23,148 nucleotides of DNA, taken from contig DATCLN010000149.1 in assembly GCA_036563895.1 (NCBI GenBank), positions 1-23,148 on the forward strand. Direction: 5' to 3'. Every line of letters begins with the position of its first letter. Position 1 is the stretch's first letter. The DNA is from ZCTH02-B3 sp036563895 (GTDB lineage: Bacteria; Bacillota; Bacilli; Paenibacillales; Paenibacillaceae). The notes under the pieces are model-generated. The model searched no databases. It was not told the DNA's origin and saw only the letters and a list, made by a program, of their open reading frames with translations. This document shows positions 7,689-15,466 of this stretch, one piece after another. Made by a program: the position numbers and the translations under genes.

Positions 7689-8354
7689 CCCAAAAACGAT
7701 GGCCGATTCGGTCACTTCCGAATCGTACGCCAGCACCCTGACGCCTCGCCGGGCCGCCTGCTCCAACGCTTCCGCGAAGGCTTTGTCCATTTCCGCGTGG
7801 GGCTTGAAGCGCCGGCAACCTTTCATCTGCACGAGGAAGAGGACCGCCCCTTCGTATCCCCGTTCCACGGCTTCCGCCAGCTCCAGCACGTGCTTCGTCC
7901 CCCGCGCGGTCGGCGCGTCGGGAAACAGTGCGGTGTCTCCATTGGCGAGGGTGACGCCTTTTACTTCGATATACCCTTTCCGCCCGTCCGCCTCGTAATA
8001 AAAATCAAAGCGGGAGCCGCCGTACGCCGCTTCGCGTTTCAGGAACCGCACGTGCCCGATTTCCTTCACCTTCCCCGCCCTGAGCGCCTCTTCCACCACG
8101 GCTGCAGGCGCCTGCGAGTCGATGTTGACGATGATGTCCTTGCTGCGGACGGAAATCAGGGAGTACTGCGTCTTGCGGGCCGGCTGGCTTGCCGCTTCCA
8201 GCCAGACTTCCGCTCCCGGCACAAGAAGCTGTTTCAGCCTGCCGGTGTTCTTGACGTGGACGAGCTGTGTTTCGCCGCCGATGACCGCCTCCGCCGCGAA
8301 ACGATTGAGCCGCCTCACGAAGGTGCCGCGCACGATCGGGTTTGCGTATTCCAT
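7662..8354 (-). CDS. sfsA: DNA/RNA nuclease SfsA
   Basis: This is a 230-residue SfsA (sugar fermentation stimulation A) family protein. It has an N-terminal OB-like part with HVKNTGRL (33-40) and a C-terminal nuclease-like domain in which D117 and the E-V-K triad (E130, K132) form the expected metal-dependent catalytic motif. The family is known to bind DNA, and members have nuclease activity; the in vivo role is unclear. The open frame extends upstream to 8519, but that part has no family similarity. The ATG at 8354 gives the usual length and the typical N-terminus (YANPIVRGTFVRRLNRF). Its SD is weak and far away, so the start is only moderately certain. It is divergent from xerS and ends in its own terminator. 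Confidence 0.92.
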   Translation of the reverse strand: MEYANPIVRGTFVRRLNRFAAEAVIGGETQLVHVKNTGRLKQLLVPGAEVWLEAASQPARKTQYSLISVRSKDIIVNIDSQAPAAVVEEALRAGKVKEIGHVRFLKREAAYGGSRFDFYYEADGRKGYIEVKGVTLANGDTALFPDAPTARGTKHVLELAEAVERGYEGAVLFLVQMKGCRRFKPHAEMDKAFAEALEQAARRGVRVLAYDSEVTESAIVFGEPLEVAIR

Positions 8355-8468
8355 TTTGTCGTATTCTCGTACCTTTCCTTTGGCCAATTTTCGTGAACAA
8401 GCCGATCCGGCCATGGCATACTTTTGATTGATTTTCCGCCCTGGCCTTGTCACTATATTAACAGAACG

Positions 8469-8516
8469 GTTCCAACCCGTTCCAACGTCATTTGCCTTGC
8501 CGGACGGTCTTGCCGG
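8469..8516. repeat. Two short direct-repeat pairs upstream of xerS
   Basis: GTTCCAAC occurs at 8469-8476 and 8479-8486. CTTGCCGG occurs at 8496-8503 and 8509-8516. They lie in the 211-bp gap between sfsA and xerS. Whether they belong to a recombination site or are chance is unknown. Confidence 0.35.
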
Positions 8517-8565
8517 CATGGCGGTACATAAACGGCGTCATTTTCCCGCGGAGGTGCCATCGCGC

Positions 8566-9654
8566 GTGAACGTCCTGAAGGCGAAAGACCGCGCCGAACT
8601 GGAGAAAAGGCTCCCGGACATGCCCTGGTACGTGGACCTCTTCATCCACTACAAGCTGCCGGACCTGTCGCCTTCCACCCTGCTGGAATACGTGCGGGAT
8701 TACGAGACGTTTTTTTCGTGGCTGATGGCGGAGGGACTCACCAAGGCGGAAAAGATGCGGGACATCCCGCTGGAGGACCTGGAGAAGCTGCGCGTGGACG
8801 ATATCGACACCTACCGGCTTTATCTCGCCGACCAGGCGGGGCGGGCCAACGCGCGGGTGACGATTTCCCGCAAGCTGTCGTCGCTGCGCTCGCTTTTTCA
8901 CTACCTGAGCCAGATCGCCGAGGATGAAAACCTGAACCCGCTGCTTAGGCGCAACGTCATGGCCAAGATTCCCATCAAGCGGGTCCACCGGCCGAAGGAT
9001 TCGGCGGCGAAGCTGGAAGGGAAACTCCTGCAGGAAGAGGAAATCGCGGAATTCATCGAGTTCGTCCGCAGCGGTTACGCCGCGGAGGTGGCGGACAACC
9101 CGCAGGCGCTGGCGGCCTACGAACAGAACCGCGCCCGCGACGCCTCCATCATCAGCCTCGTGCTGCACTCGGGACTGCGGGTGTCCGAGGTGGTCAACCT
9201 GAACGTGGACGACCTCGACCTGAAGCGGCGAATCGTGTTCGTATACCGCAAGGGGAAAAACGACGAAACCTTCAAAACGCCGGTGTATTTCCGCAAGGAC
9301 GCCGTTTGCGACCTGGAGAGGTACCTTGAGGAACGGGAAGCGCGGTACCGTCCGAACCGGAAGGAGAAGGCGCTCTTTCTCGCCCTCGCCAACGGCAGGA
9401 CGGAAGGTTCGCGCATGACGAAGCGCGCCATCCAGGAGATGGTGGTCAAATACGCCAAAAGGTTCGGCAAGCCGAACCTTTCGATCCACAAACTGCGGCA
9501 TTCCTTTGCCACCGACTACTACATGCGCAACGACCTGTACAAGACGCAGGAACAGCTCGGCCACGCCTCGCCCGAGACGACGCAGATCTACGCGCATCTG
9601 ACGGACAGAACGATGGCCGAGGCCATCGACCGCGGCTTCGAACGGGACGGGTGA
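8566..9654 (+). CDS. xerS: Tyrosine recombinase, XerS type
   Basis: This is a 362-residue tyrosine recombinase resembling streptococcal XerS (usually about 356 residues), the single-protein resolver of chromosome dimers at difSL. The N-terminal SAM-like DNA-binding domain contains MPWYVDLFIHYKL, as in XerS. The catalytic set is complete: R205 (SGLRVSE), K229, H308 and R311 (HKLRH), H333 (LGHAS) and the nucleophile Y342 (IYAHLT). The frame is open from 8428, but the GTG at 8566 has a perfect GGAGGTG (8550-8556) nine bases upstream and yields the family length, so I prefer it over the ATG at 8518. The gene is monocistronic, between divergent sfsA and convergent gluQ. No integrated element is evident around it, which favours a housekeeping role over an integrase. 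Confidence 0.9.
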   Translation: MNVLKAKDRAELEKRLPDMPWYVDLFIHYKLPDLSPSTLLEYVRDYETFFSWLMAEGLTKAEKMRDIPLEDLEKLRVDDIDTYRLYLADQAGRANARVTISRKLSSLRSLFHYLSQIAEDENLNPLLRRNVMAKIPIKRVHRPKDSAAKLEGKLLQEEEIAEFIEFVRSGYAAEVADNPQALAAYEQNRARDASIISLVLHSGLRVSEVVNLNVDDLDLKRRIVFVYRKGKNDETFKTPVYFRKDAVCDLERYLEEREARYRPNRKEKALFLALANGRTEGSRMTKRAIQEMVVKYAKRFGKPNLSIHKLRHSFATDYYMRNDLYKTQEQLGHASPETTQIYAHLTDRTMAEAIDRGFERDG

Positions 9655-9676
9655 CGGGTTTCGCCCGTCCCTTTTT
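9644..9676 (+). terminator. xerS terminator
   Basis: GGGACGGG (9644-9651) and CCCGTCCC (9664-9671) form an 8-bp stem followed by TTTTT. The TGA stop of xerS is in the loop. An alternative shorter stem, GACGGG (9653-9658), can pair with the same 3' arm. Confidence 0.8.
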
Positions 9677-9681
9677 GGTTA

Positions 9682-10686
9682 TCAAATCCTCCGCAAATTT
9701 TCCCGCCAGGTGCCCTCGGCCAGCCGTCCCAGTTCCTCCGCCGAAAGGACGATGTCCGAACGGGGTACCAGGTCCATGCGAAAATCCGGGACGAGATCCC
9801 GGGGTTGCACCGGCTCGGGACGGTCGATGAGACCCGCGCGCCAGGCGAGAAAGCCGGTGATCTCCTCCGCCCTGACGCCCCGTTCCCGCAATTCCGCCAG
9901 GCTGACCGCGCCGTGCCGCTTGGACAGACGGGCGCCGTCGGGGCCGATCAGCAGCGGACCGTGGGCAAAGGCAGGCGGCGGGCTGCCCAGTGCCTCGTAC
10001 AAGGCGATCTGCCGCGGGGTGGAATCCAGAAGATCGCGACCGCGGAATACGTCGGTAATCCCCATGGCGATGTCGTCCACCACCACGGCGAGCTGATAGG
10101 CGATGATGCCGTCCGCGCGCTTCACGACAAAGTCGCCGCCCGCCGGCGGCGGAAATTCCTGCGGGCCCATGACGCCATCCCGGAAACGCACCGTGCGGTC
10201 CGGCATGCGAAAGCGCAGCGAGGGCGCTTTGCCGGACGCTTCCTTTTGCGCCCGCTGCCCGGGCGTCAGCCGCCGGCACGTGCCCGGATACGCCGGGCCC
10301 TCCGAGGCCAGGCCGTGCGGGGCGCTGGCCGCCATCCGCAAATCCGCGCGGCTGCAGTAGCAGGGGTACAGGAGATTTTGCGCTTCAAGCCGGCACAGCG
10401 CCCGTTCGTACAGCTCCAGCCGCTCGCTTTGCCGGTAGGGTCCGGCGGGACCGCCGACATCCGGCCCCTCGTCCCAGTCCAGCCCCAGCCAGGCCATGTC
10501 TTCCAGCAGCAAAGGGGCGTATTCCGGCTTGCAGCGCGCCCGGTCCAGATCCTCCAGGCGCAGCGCGATCCGCCCGCCGCAGGAGCGCATCTGCAGCCAG
10601 GCGAGCAGGGCCGACAGGGCGTTGCCCAGATGCATGCGTCCCGACGGCGTCGGCGCGAACCGTCCCTTGCGAACCGTCGCGGCCAA
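9682..10686 (-). CDS. gluQ: Glutamyl-Q tRNA(Asp) synthetase
   Basis: This is a 334-residue truncated class I glutamyl-tRNA synthetase paralogue that attaches glutamate to queuosine in tRNA(Asp), without an anticodon-binding domain. The HIGH-like motif PSGRMHLGN (14-22), the KMSKS variant LSKRHG (254-259), and the Zn ligands C109, C111, Y133 and C137 match the GluQ-RS pattern. An ATG-initiated frame reaches back to 10767, but the catalytic domain begins just before GRFAPTPSG. The TTG at 10684-10686 has GGAGG eight bases upstream and gives the expected N-terminus. It is convergent with xerS. A terminator at 10766-10791 separates it from the upstream exported-protein gene, so it probably has its own promoter in about 80 bp that I could not identify. 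Confidence 0.92.
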   Translation of the reverse strand: MAATVRKGRFAPTPSGRMHLGNALSALLAWLQMRSCGGRIALRLEDLDRARCKPEYAPLLLEDMAWLGLDWDEGPDVGGPAGPYRQSERLELYERALCRLEAQNLLYPCYCSRADLRMAASAPHGLASEGPAYPGTCRRLTPGQRAQKEASGKAPSLRFRMPDRTVRFRDGVMGPQEFPPPAGGDFVVKRADGIIAYQLAVVVDDIAMGITDVFRGRDLLDSTPRQIALYEALGSPPPAFAHGPLLIGPDGARLSKRHGAVSLAELRERGVRAEEITGFLAWRAGLIDRPEPVQPRDLVPDFRMDLVPRSDIVLSAEELGRLAEGTWRENLRRI

Positions 10687-10765
10687 TGGCGTTTCCTCCC
10701 CCGCTTTAAACCGCTTGTGTACCCGCGTTCTGCGAACAAGCATATCACGATTGGCGCATGGCCGC

Positions 10766-10791
10766 AAAAAAAGAAAAGGGGCTCTCGCCCC
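10766..10791 (-). terminator. Terminator after exported-protein gene
   Basis: Reading leftward, GGGGC (10791-10787), loop GAGA, GCCCC (10782-10778), then TTTTCTTTTTTT. A short, strong stem with a long T-rich tract. It lies upstream of gluQ and terminates the 10869-11426 gene. Confidence 0.75.
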
Positions 10792-10868
10792 CTGTCAGTT
10801 CGACTCCATCGACCGTCGGTCGCCGGCAGCCGGAGAAGATCGGGCGTATGCCCGACGACGGTGCCGCG

Positions 10869-11426
10869 TCAGCCGTAAAGCGCGCCGGGAAGCGGTCCGG
10901 CCGTGCCGATACCGGCTCCGTCCTGTGCCGCGCCGAAAAACGGCAGGAGGATTTTGTTCTTATTGCCGTCTTTGTCTTTTTCGTGGTGGCGGGGCCGTCC
11001 GGGCCAACGGGTGTCGAGCAGGCGGTCCAGATGGGCCGCGAACCTTTCCTTCTTCGCCTCCATCCGCCGGTTGAACGCATCCGTAAGGGCCTTTTTCAGG
11101 GCATCCCGCGACACGCCGCGCTCTTCGGCGATCTGCGCCAGCGTTTGGCCGTCCGCCAGCCTGTCCCGCAGTTCGGCTCTGTCCATGCCGAGCAGCCCGA
11201 GCACTTCGGTGCTGAAGACGACGCCTCCCGACGGACGGGGACGCTCTTGCTTCACCCGGGAATCCCGGGGATCAACCTGCTCGCCGGCCTTCTTCGGTCC
11301 GCCGGATGTATCGCCGGCCTGCGCCTCATGGGAATCATGGCCATGGGGCGATTCCGAGGTTGCCGGCAAGGCGGGATTCAGGATAAGCGCCGCGGCGATG
11401 CCGCAGGCAAACAGAATGTTGCGCAT
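10869..11426 (-). CDS. Small exported protein with HTH-like repeat domain
   Basis: This is a 185-residue protein with an N-terminal signal-like segment (short basic start, hydrophobic residues 4-20, possible cleavage after the PATS region). A His/acid-containing segment (HGHDSHE, about 28-34) and a polar linker follow. Residues about 72-110 (LLGMDRAELRDRLADGQTL and on) resemble a helical repeat often seen in secreted Bacillota proteins, where an LGM-ELR-L-GKTLAEIA-x-GVS pattern recurs; here one copy is visible. A basic, charged tail follows, with His-His near 150. The function is unknown; metal contact through the histidines is only a thought. The ATG has GGAGG seven bases upstream. It has its own terminator, so it is probably monocistronic. 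Confidence 0.7.
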   Translation of the reverse strand: MRNILFACGIAAALILNPALPATSESPHGHDSHEAQAGDTSGGPKKAGEQVDPRDSRVKQERPRPSGGVVFSTEVLGLLGMDRAELRDRLADGQTLAQIAEERGVSRDALKKALTDAFNRRMEAKKERFAAHLDRLLDTRWPGRPRHHEKDKDGNKNKILLPFFGAAQDGAGIGTAGPLPGALYG

Positions 11427-11524
11427 GCTGATTCCTCCCTCGCAGAAGGATGGGTCCGGACATCATCCCATTATTGCCAACTTTCCCCGGATTGCATGCG
11501 ACGCCAGGAAAAAAACAGACCCGG

Positions 11525-11555
11525 CAAAAAACAAAACCGGCCCGGAGGCCGGTTT
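11525..11555 (-). terminator. Terminator after the 11578 gene
   Basis: Reading leftward, AAACCGGCC (11555-11547) and GGCCGGTTT (11542-11534) make a 9-bp stem with a 4-base loop, followed by TGTTTTTT. A strong intrinsic terminator. Confidence 0.85.
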
Positions 11556-11577
11556 CGCAAGCCTGTTTTGTTTTTTT

Positions 11578-12102
11578 TCAGACGCGGTATTGGTCCGACG
11601 AATCGGCGCCTTCCTCCACCGCGAATTCGAAGTCGTCGATGTCGAACACCTGGACGGGCACCTCGTGCTGCACCACCCGGTCCTGGAATTCGACCTGGTC
11701 GGTCAGGATCGGGCTCTGCAGGCGCAGGGAGGTCAGAATCAGCTCCGTCTCGATGGGGTCGAACGCCTCCCCGTACTGCATGTTTTCCGTGGCGTTCACC
11801 ACCACGAGGCTCACCATGTCGTTGATGGGCAGGGGCGGGCTTTCGCGCCAGGGAGCCATCAGCGACCGTTCCAGCTTCTTCTTGTTGAACGGGTTTTCGA
11901 AGAACTCGATCATTTCCCCGATTTTTTCCTTGACGTGGCGGTCGTCCTCCGGCTCCGGCATGACCGGTTCCGGACTGTCTTTCATATCGTACAACTCCAG
12001 GATCGTGGAGTAGGGGATGCAGTATTGCACCGGCCGTTTCGGCTGCAAAAGCTGGCCGTATATGGCGATCATGACAGCCTCGATGATGAAGCGACGGGTC
12101 AT
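11578..12102 (-). CDS. Conserved protein of unknown function
   Basis: This is a 174-residue, acidic, soluble protein. I recall close relatives in Paenibacillus and kin, starting with a short RRF-IEAVMIAIYGQLL segment and containing the highly conserved block ENPFNKKKLERSL (about 69-81) and FDPIETELILTSLR (about 114-127). Some of these carry the database label ADP-heptose synthase, but no nucleotidyltransferase or kinase motif is visible here, so I would not use it. An ATG at 12111 touches the SD (AGGAGG, only 3 bases away). The ATG at 12102 is better spaced from GGGAG and matches the usual N-terminus. It is transcribed from an extended -10 in the 117-bp gap shared with the divergent 12229 gene, and it ends in a strong terminator. 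Confidence 0.78.
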   Translation of the reverse strand: MTRRFIIEAVMIAIYGQLLQPKRPVQYCIPYSTILELYDMKDSPEPVMPEPEDDRHVKEKIGEMIEFFENPFNKKKLERSLMAPWRESPPLPINDMVSLVVVNATENMQYGEAFDPIETELILTSLRLQSPILTDQVEFQDRVVQHEVPVQVFDIDDFEFAVEEGADSSDQYRV

Positions 12103-12151
12103 CCGTTCCATCTCCCTCCTGCCTGTCGAACGGATTCAAGCATTGCTTCCC

Positions 12152-12160
12152 ATTATATCA
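12152..12160 (-). promoter_or_regulatory. Extended -10 promoter of the 11578-12102 gene
   Basis: Reading leftward, TGATATAAT is a perfect extended -10 (TGn-TATAAT). No convincing -35 is seen, which extended -10 promoters tolerate. Confidence 0.55.
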
Positions 12161-12168
12161 TAAAATGA

Positions 12169-12198
12169 CGGACATGATGCCGGCGTTTGCGTTATAAT
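12169..12198 (+). promoter_or_regulatory. Promoter of the 12229 gene
   Basis: -35-like CGGACA (12169-12174), 18 bp, then consensus -10 TATAAT (12193-12198). It is divergent from the leftward promoter at 12152-12160. Confidence 0.5.
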
Positions 12199-12228
12199 AA
12201 ATGGTGTTTTGGAAAGGAGCGAAACCCG

Positions 12229-12756
12229 TTGGCGACGGACTTGTCCTTTCGCCGTTTCCGCGAGCTGGACGGCGATGCGGAATTGCGCGCGTTCCGGGAA
12301 GAGATGGAACGGGCGGGCTATTCCGCGTTTTTTGCCTTTGTGTCGGATTTCCGCGAAGCCATCAAAAGCTACGCCGACGAAGAAGCGGAAGCCATGACCG
12401 CTTTGATCCGGCGGGCCCGGGAGCTGTTTCCGGCCCCGGAGCGTTTCAGCCCCGCCTGGGAGAGGGTCTGGACGGAACTGGAAGGGATCTGCGCCGCGAA
12501 GAACGAGGCGCTCGCCGCCATCCCCCCTTCCGCGAGGAACGGCGAATGGCAGGTACTGATCGACAACCCGTATGTTTCCCAGCCCGTGGTTTGCTATCCG
12601 GGGTTGTCGTTTCTCGACGCCGTTTATCTGTTCGGCTATTTTCGGCAGGACCTGGCGCCGAATGAGCGGCTGCGCCTGCAGCGCGTGACCGACGTGGTGG
12701 AATCGGCGGGAAACCGGCCGCCGGCCGCGGCGCAAGCGAAACCCCCGGGGCGCTGA
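12229..12756 (+). CDS. Uncharacterised protein, TTG start
   Basis: This is a 175-residue soluble, mostly helical protein that I do not recognise. The N-terminal half is rich in charged helices (RFRELDGDAELRAFREEMER). The C-terminal half contains NPYVSQPVVCYPGLSFLDAV and an aromatic patch YLFGYFRQDL. There is no signal peptide or membrane segment. The frame is open from 12187, but that point lies upstream of the -10 box. The TTG at 12229 has AAAGGAG nine bases upstream and is the only well-placed start. It is divergent from the 11578-12102 gene and convergent with the 92-residue gene; two hairpins without T-runs lie between the converging ends (12747-12782). Codon bias agrees with its GC-rich neighbours, so it is very probably real. 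Confidence 0.75.
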   Translation: MATDLSFRRFRELDGDAELRAFREEMERAGYSAFFAFVSDFREAIKSYADEEAEAMTALIRRARELFPAPERFSPAWERVWTELEGICAAKNEALAAIPPSARNGEWQVLIDNPYVSQPVVCYPGLSFLDAVYLFGYFRQDLAPNERLRLQRVTDVVESAGNRPPAAAQAKPPGR

Positions 12757-12782
12757 GGCCCCAGGGGCAATCCGCTTCGGAT
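12747..12782. other. Tandem hairpins between converging genes
   Basis: GGGGC (12747-12751) with GCCCC (12758-12762), then ATCCG (12770-12774) with CGGAT (12778-12782). Neither has a T-run on either strand. They may act as a weak bidirectional stop between the converging genes at 12756 and 12783. Confidence 0.3.
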
Positions 12783-13061
12783 TCACTTCTCCGTCTCCAG
12801 CACTCCGCCCCGCAGAAAGACACGCCTCGACGGATCATTCCGCAGCTTCACGTTGGCCATTTTCGCTTCATGCTCCGTAAGCTCGCAAGGCGTCCATTCC
12901 GCCGGATTGCCGGCGCCCGCCCTCTCGAGCGCCTGCCGGCATTCCGCCTCGTCCGGCCGTGCGGGCCAGAGCACGACGCCGAAATACTCCAGTCCGTGAA
13001 CGTTGATCTGCCGGGCGGCGAGGAGCTCGCCGCTCGAATTCCGTCTCAGCGCGTACGGCAT
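12783..13061 (-). CDS. 92-residue protein in oxidoreductase operon
   Basis: This is a 92-residue soluble protein that I cannot assign. It opens with MPYALRRNSSGELLAARQIN, then an aromatic strand-like part (LEYFGVVLWPA), an acidic helix (about 36-48) and a conserved-looking end HEAKMANVKLRNDPSRRVFL. It lacks cysteine clusters and membrane segments (one Cys in the helix, one in PCEL). The ATG has AAGGA about six bases upstream and starts 15 bases after the stop of the alpha-beta oxidoreductase subunit, so it is almost certainly the third gene of that operon. An accessory role for the enzyme is possible, but nothing in the sequence proves it. Confidence 0.75.
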   Translation of the reverse strand: MPYALRRNSSGELLAARQINVHGLEYFGVVLWPARPDEAECRQALERAGAGNPAEWTPCELTEHEAKMANVKLRNDPSRRVFLRGGVLETEK

Positions 13062-13076
13062 GGCGATCCTTCCCCG

Positions 13077-15386
13077 TCACAGATAGGGATGTTCGTGTTT
13101 GGCCTTGAGCACCTTCCAGCGCCGCTCGACTTCCTCTTCGAACGCGCGGAGGGTCTCGGCGTATTCCGGACGGGTCAGATGCCGCGTCTTGCCCATCATC
13201 TTGAGCCACTCCGACACCGGTACCCGCTTGCCCTTCTCTTCGGGATCGTACGTGATCGTCGTGATGCCGCGTTCCACCTCGTACAACGGGAAGAAGCAGG
13301 AGTTGACCGCCATCTCGATGATTTTCGTGCCGTCCCGCTCTTCGGACAGCCAGTTGAGCGGGCAGGTGATCAGGATCTTGCCGTACACGAGGCCGACGTT
13401 TTGCGCGTACCATTGCGCCTTTGCGGCCTTGCGGACCAGATCCTGCGGGAACGCCTCGGCACCGGTGAACACGTACGGGATGTTCGTCGCCGCCATGATC
13501 TGCGGCGTGTCCTTGTGATGGAACAGCTTGCCGCCCTGGAACTTGCCGACGTTGGACGTCGACGTGCGGTGGCCGATGGGCGTGGAATACGACAGCTGGG
13601 CGCCGGTGTTCATGTACCCTTCGTTGTCGTACTCCAGGATGATCATTTTATGGTTGCGCAGCGCGGCGCCGATGGCCGGTCCCATGCCGATGTCCATGCC
13701 GCCGTCGCCGGTGATCATCACGAAGGTGAAGTCGTCCTTCAGGCCGAGGTGGTCCAGCTCGCCCCGGCGTTTGCGCTCGTGGAACATTTCCACCACGCCG
13801 GAGAGCGTCGCCGCCCCGTTCTGGAACAGGTTGTGGATGTAGGTGGCTTTGTGCGCCGAATACGGGTAGCCCGTGGTGACGACCATGGCGCAGCCGGTCT
13901 GGAACAGGGCGATGATGTCCCCTTCGATGCCCTTGAAGAACAGCTCCAGGCCGGAGAAAATGCCGCATCCCGGGCACGCCCCGTGTCCCGGCGCGATGCG
14001 TTTCGGCTTCTTGGTCAGGGCGCGCAGGGGCGGAATCTTCACGTTGAGCTTGCCCGTCTCCTCATCCTGCGTCACGGTAATGAGGCCGGTCTTCACCTCT
14101 TCGTACCGCAGCGGCTCCAGCACGCGCTTCGGCGCCTTGTCCGGATCGCCCGGCGTGTGGCCGTGGTAGTCGAAGGGCTTCTCCACGTAGCCTTTCTCCA
14201 CGGCGTCAATGGCATACTGGAACATCTGGAAGCCGTCTTCCAGATAGAAGTCTTTGCCGCCCAGGCCGTAAATGCGGCTGATGACCATGGTCCGGGCGTT
14301 GCCGTCGGATTGCAGGGCGGCCTTCACTTCCAGCGTCATGTTGCCGCCGTGTCCGCCGTACGATTCGGCGCGGTCGCCGACGGTCACCGCCTTGACGTTC
14401 CGCAACGCTTCCGCGATCTGCTTCGCCGGGAACGGGCGGAGGATGTTGGGCGAAATGACGCCGGCCTTGATGCCGCGGGCACGCAGCCGGTCTGCGACCT
14501 CCTTGGCGATTTCCGCCGAGGAGTTGAGCAGGAACACGGCCACTTCCGCGTCTTCCATCCGGTAGAGGTCCACCGGCGGATAGTCGCGGCCGGTCAGCTC
14601 CGCGTATTCGCGGCGGATCTGGTCATAGACGTCCATCGCCCGGTACATGGCCTGCGATTGCTGGTACCGGTTGTTGATGAAATCCGGCTCGTTCATGTAC
14701 GGGCCGACGGTAATCGGGTTGTTGCGGTCCAATACGTGCGGGAAACCTTCCGGAGGACGCTCGCCGACGAATTTCAGCACGTCCTCGCGGTGCGCGAAGG
14801 TCATCACGCGCCGTTTCTGGTGGCTGGTGAAATAGCCGTCGTAGGCCACCAGCACGGGCAGCCGCACGTCGGGATGCTCCGCCAGCTTCAGGGCCATGAT
14901 GTTCATGTCGTATACCGCCTGCGGATCGCGGCAGAGCAGGATCGGCCAGCCGGTGTTCAGCGCAAAATAGAGGTCGGAGTGGTCGCCGTGGATGTCCAGC
15001 GGCCCGGAAACGGAACGGCAGACGAGGTTCATCACCATCGGGAAGCGCGTCCCCGACTGGACCGGCATCTGCTCGAGCATGTACAGGTAGCCGTTGGCGC
15101 TGGTGGCGTTGAACACGCGGCCGCCGGCCACCGACGCCCCGTAGCAGACGCCCGCCGAACCGTGCTCCCCGTCGGCGGGGATCAGCACGATGTCATGCTG
15201 GCCGTTGGCCTTCATCAAATCGAGAAACTGCGCCACTTCCGTCGACGGTGAAATCGGGAAATACCCCATGATGTGGTAGTTGATCTGATGCGCGGCATAG
15301 GCGGCCATCTCGTTGCCCGACTCATATACCACACGCTGCTCGACTTTTCCTGTAGGAGGTGTCTCCCTGCGAACGTCGATCGCCAT
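13077..15386 (-). CDS. 2-oxoacid:acceptor oxidoreductase, fused alpha-beta subunit
   Basis: This is a 769-residue cytosolic enzyme that oxidatively decarboxylates a 2-oxoacid to its acyl-CoA and passes electrons to ferredoxin or another acceptor. Residues about 18-260 are the alpha pyrimidine-binding domain (YFPISPST, TSANGYLYMLEQM), and about 280-400 are domain II (NSSAEIAKEVADRLRARG). Residues about 455-769 are the beta TPP domain with CPGCG (471-475), C499 and C675 as cluster ligands, GDGG (560-563) and NEGYMNTG (588-595). The alpha motif departs from standard PorA, so the substrate is uncertain (pyruvate, branched-chain or aryl oxoacid). An upstream ATG at 15395 abuts the SD; the ATG at 15386 has AAAGGA eight bases before it. 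It lies 80 bp after the gamma-ferredoxin gene. Confidence 0.93.
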   Translation of the reverse strand: MAIDVRRETPPTGKVEQRVVYESGNEMAAYAAHQINYHIMGYFPISPSTEVAQFLDLMKANGQHDIVLIPADGEHGSAGVCYGASVAGGRVFNATSANGYLYMLEQMPVQSGTRFPMVMNLVCRSVSGPLDIHGDHSDLYFALNTGWPILLCRDPQAVYDMNIMALKLAEHPDVRLPVLVAYDGYFTSHQKRRVMTFAHREDVLKFVGERPPEGFPHVLDRNNPITVGPYMNEPDFINNRYQQSQAMYRAMDVYDQIRREYAELTGRDYPPVDLYRMEDAEVAVFLLNSSAEIAKEVADRLRARGIKAGVISPNILRPFPAKQIAEALRNVKAVTVGDRAESYGGHGGNMTLEVKAALQSDGNARTMVISRIYGLGGKDFYLEDGFQMFQYAIDAVEKGYVEKPFDYHGHTPGDPDKAPKRVLEPLRYEEVKTGLITVTQDEETGKLNVKIPPLRALTKKPKRIAPGHGACPGCGIFSGLELFFKGIEGDIIALFQTGCAMVVTTGYPYSAHKATYIHNLFQNGAATLSGVVEMFHERKRRGELDHLGLKDDFTFVMITGDGGMDIGMGPAIGAALRNHKMIILEYDNEGYMNTGAQLSYSTPIGHRTSTSNVGKFQGGKLFHHKDTPQIMAATNIPYVFTGAEAFPQDLVRKAAKAQWYAQNVGLVYGKILITCPLNWLSEERDGTKIIEMAVNSCFFPLYEVERGITTITYDPEEKGKRVPVSEWLKMMGKTRHLTRPEYAETLRAFEEEVERRWKVLKAKHEHPYL

Positions 15387-15466
15387 GTTGATCATCCTTT
15401 CAGAGTGAAATGGTCCGGAAGCGGCCGGCACTGCGGCCCTACCTTTTCGGGATGGGCCGGTCCGCT

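Noticed and set aside
8428..8565. N-terminal extension of the recombinase to the first ATG
   Set aside because: It would lack an SD and add about 46 residues without similarity to XerS; the GTG at 8566 has a perfect SD.
12870..15251. 793-codon open frame on the + strand opposite the alpha-beta oxidoreductase gene
   Set aside because: It is the antisense shadow of a GC-rich gene. The sense strand has all catalytic motifs, an SD and operon context; the antisense product has no recognisable domain.
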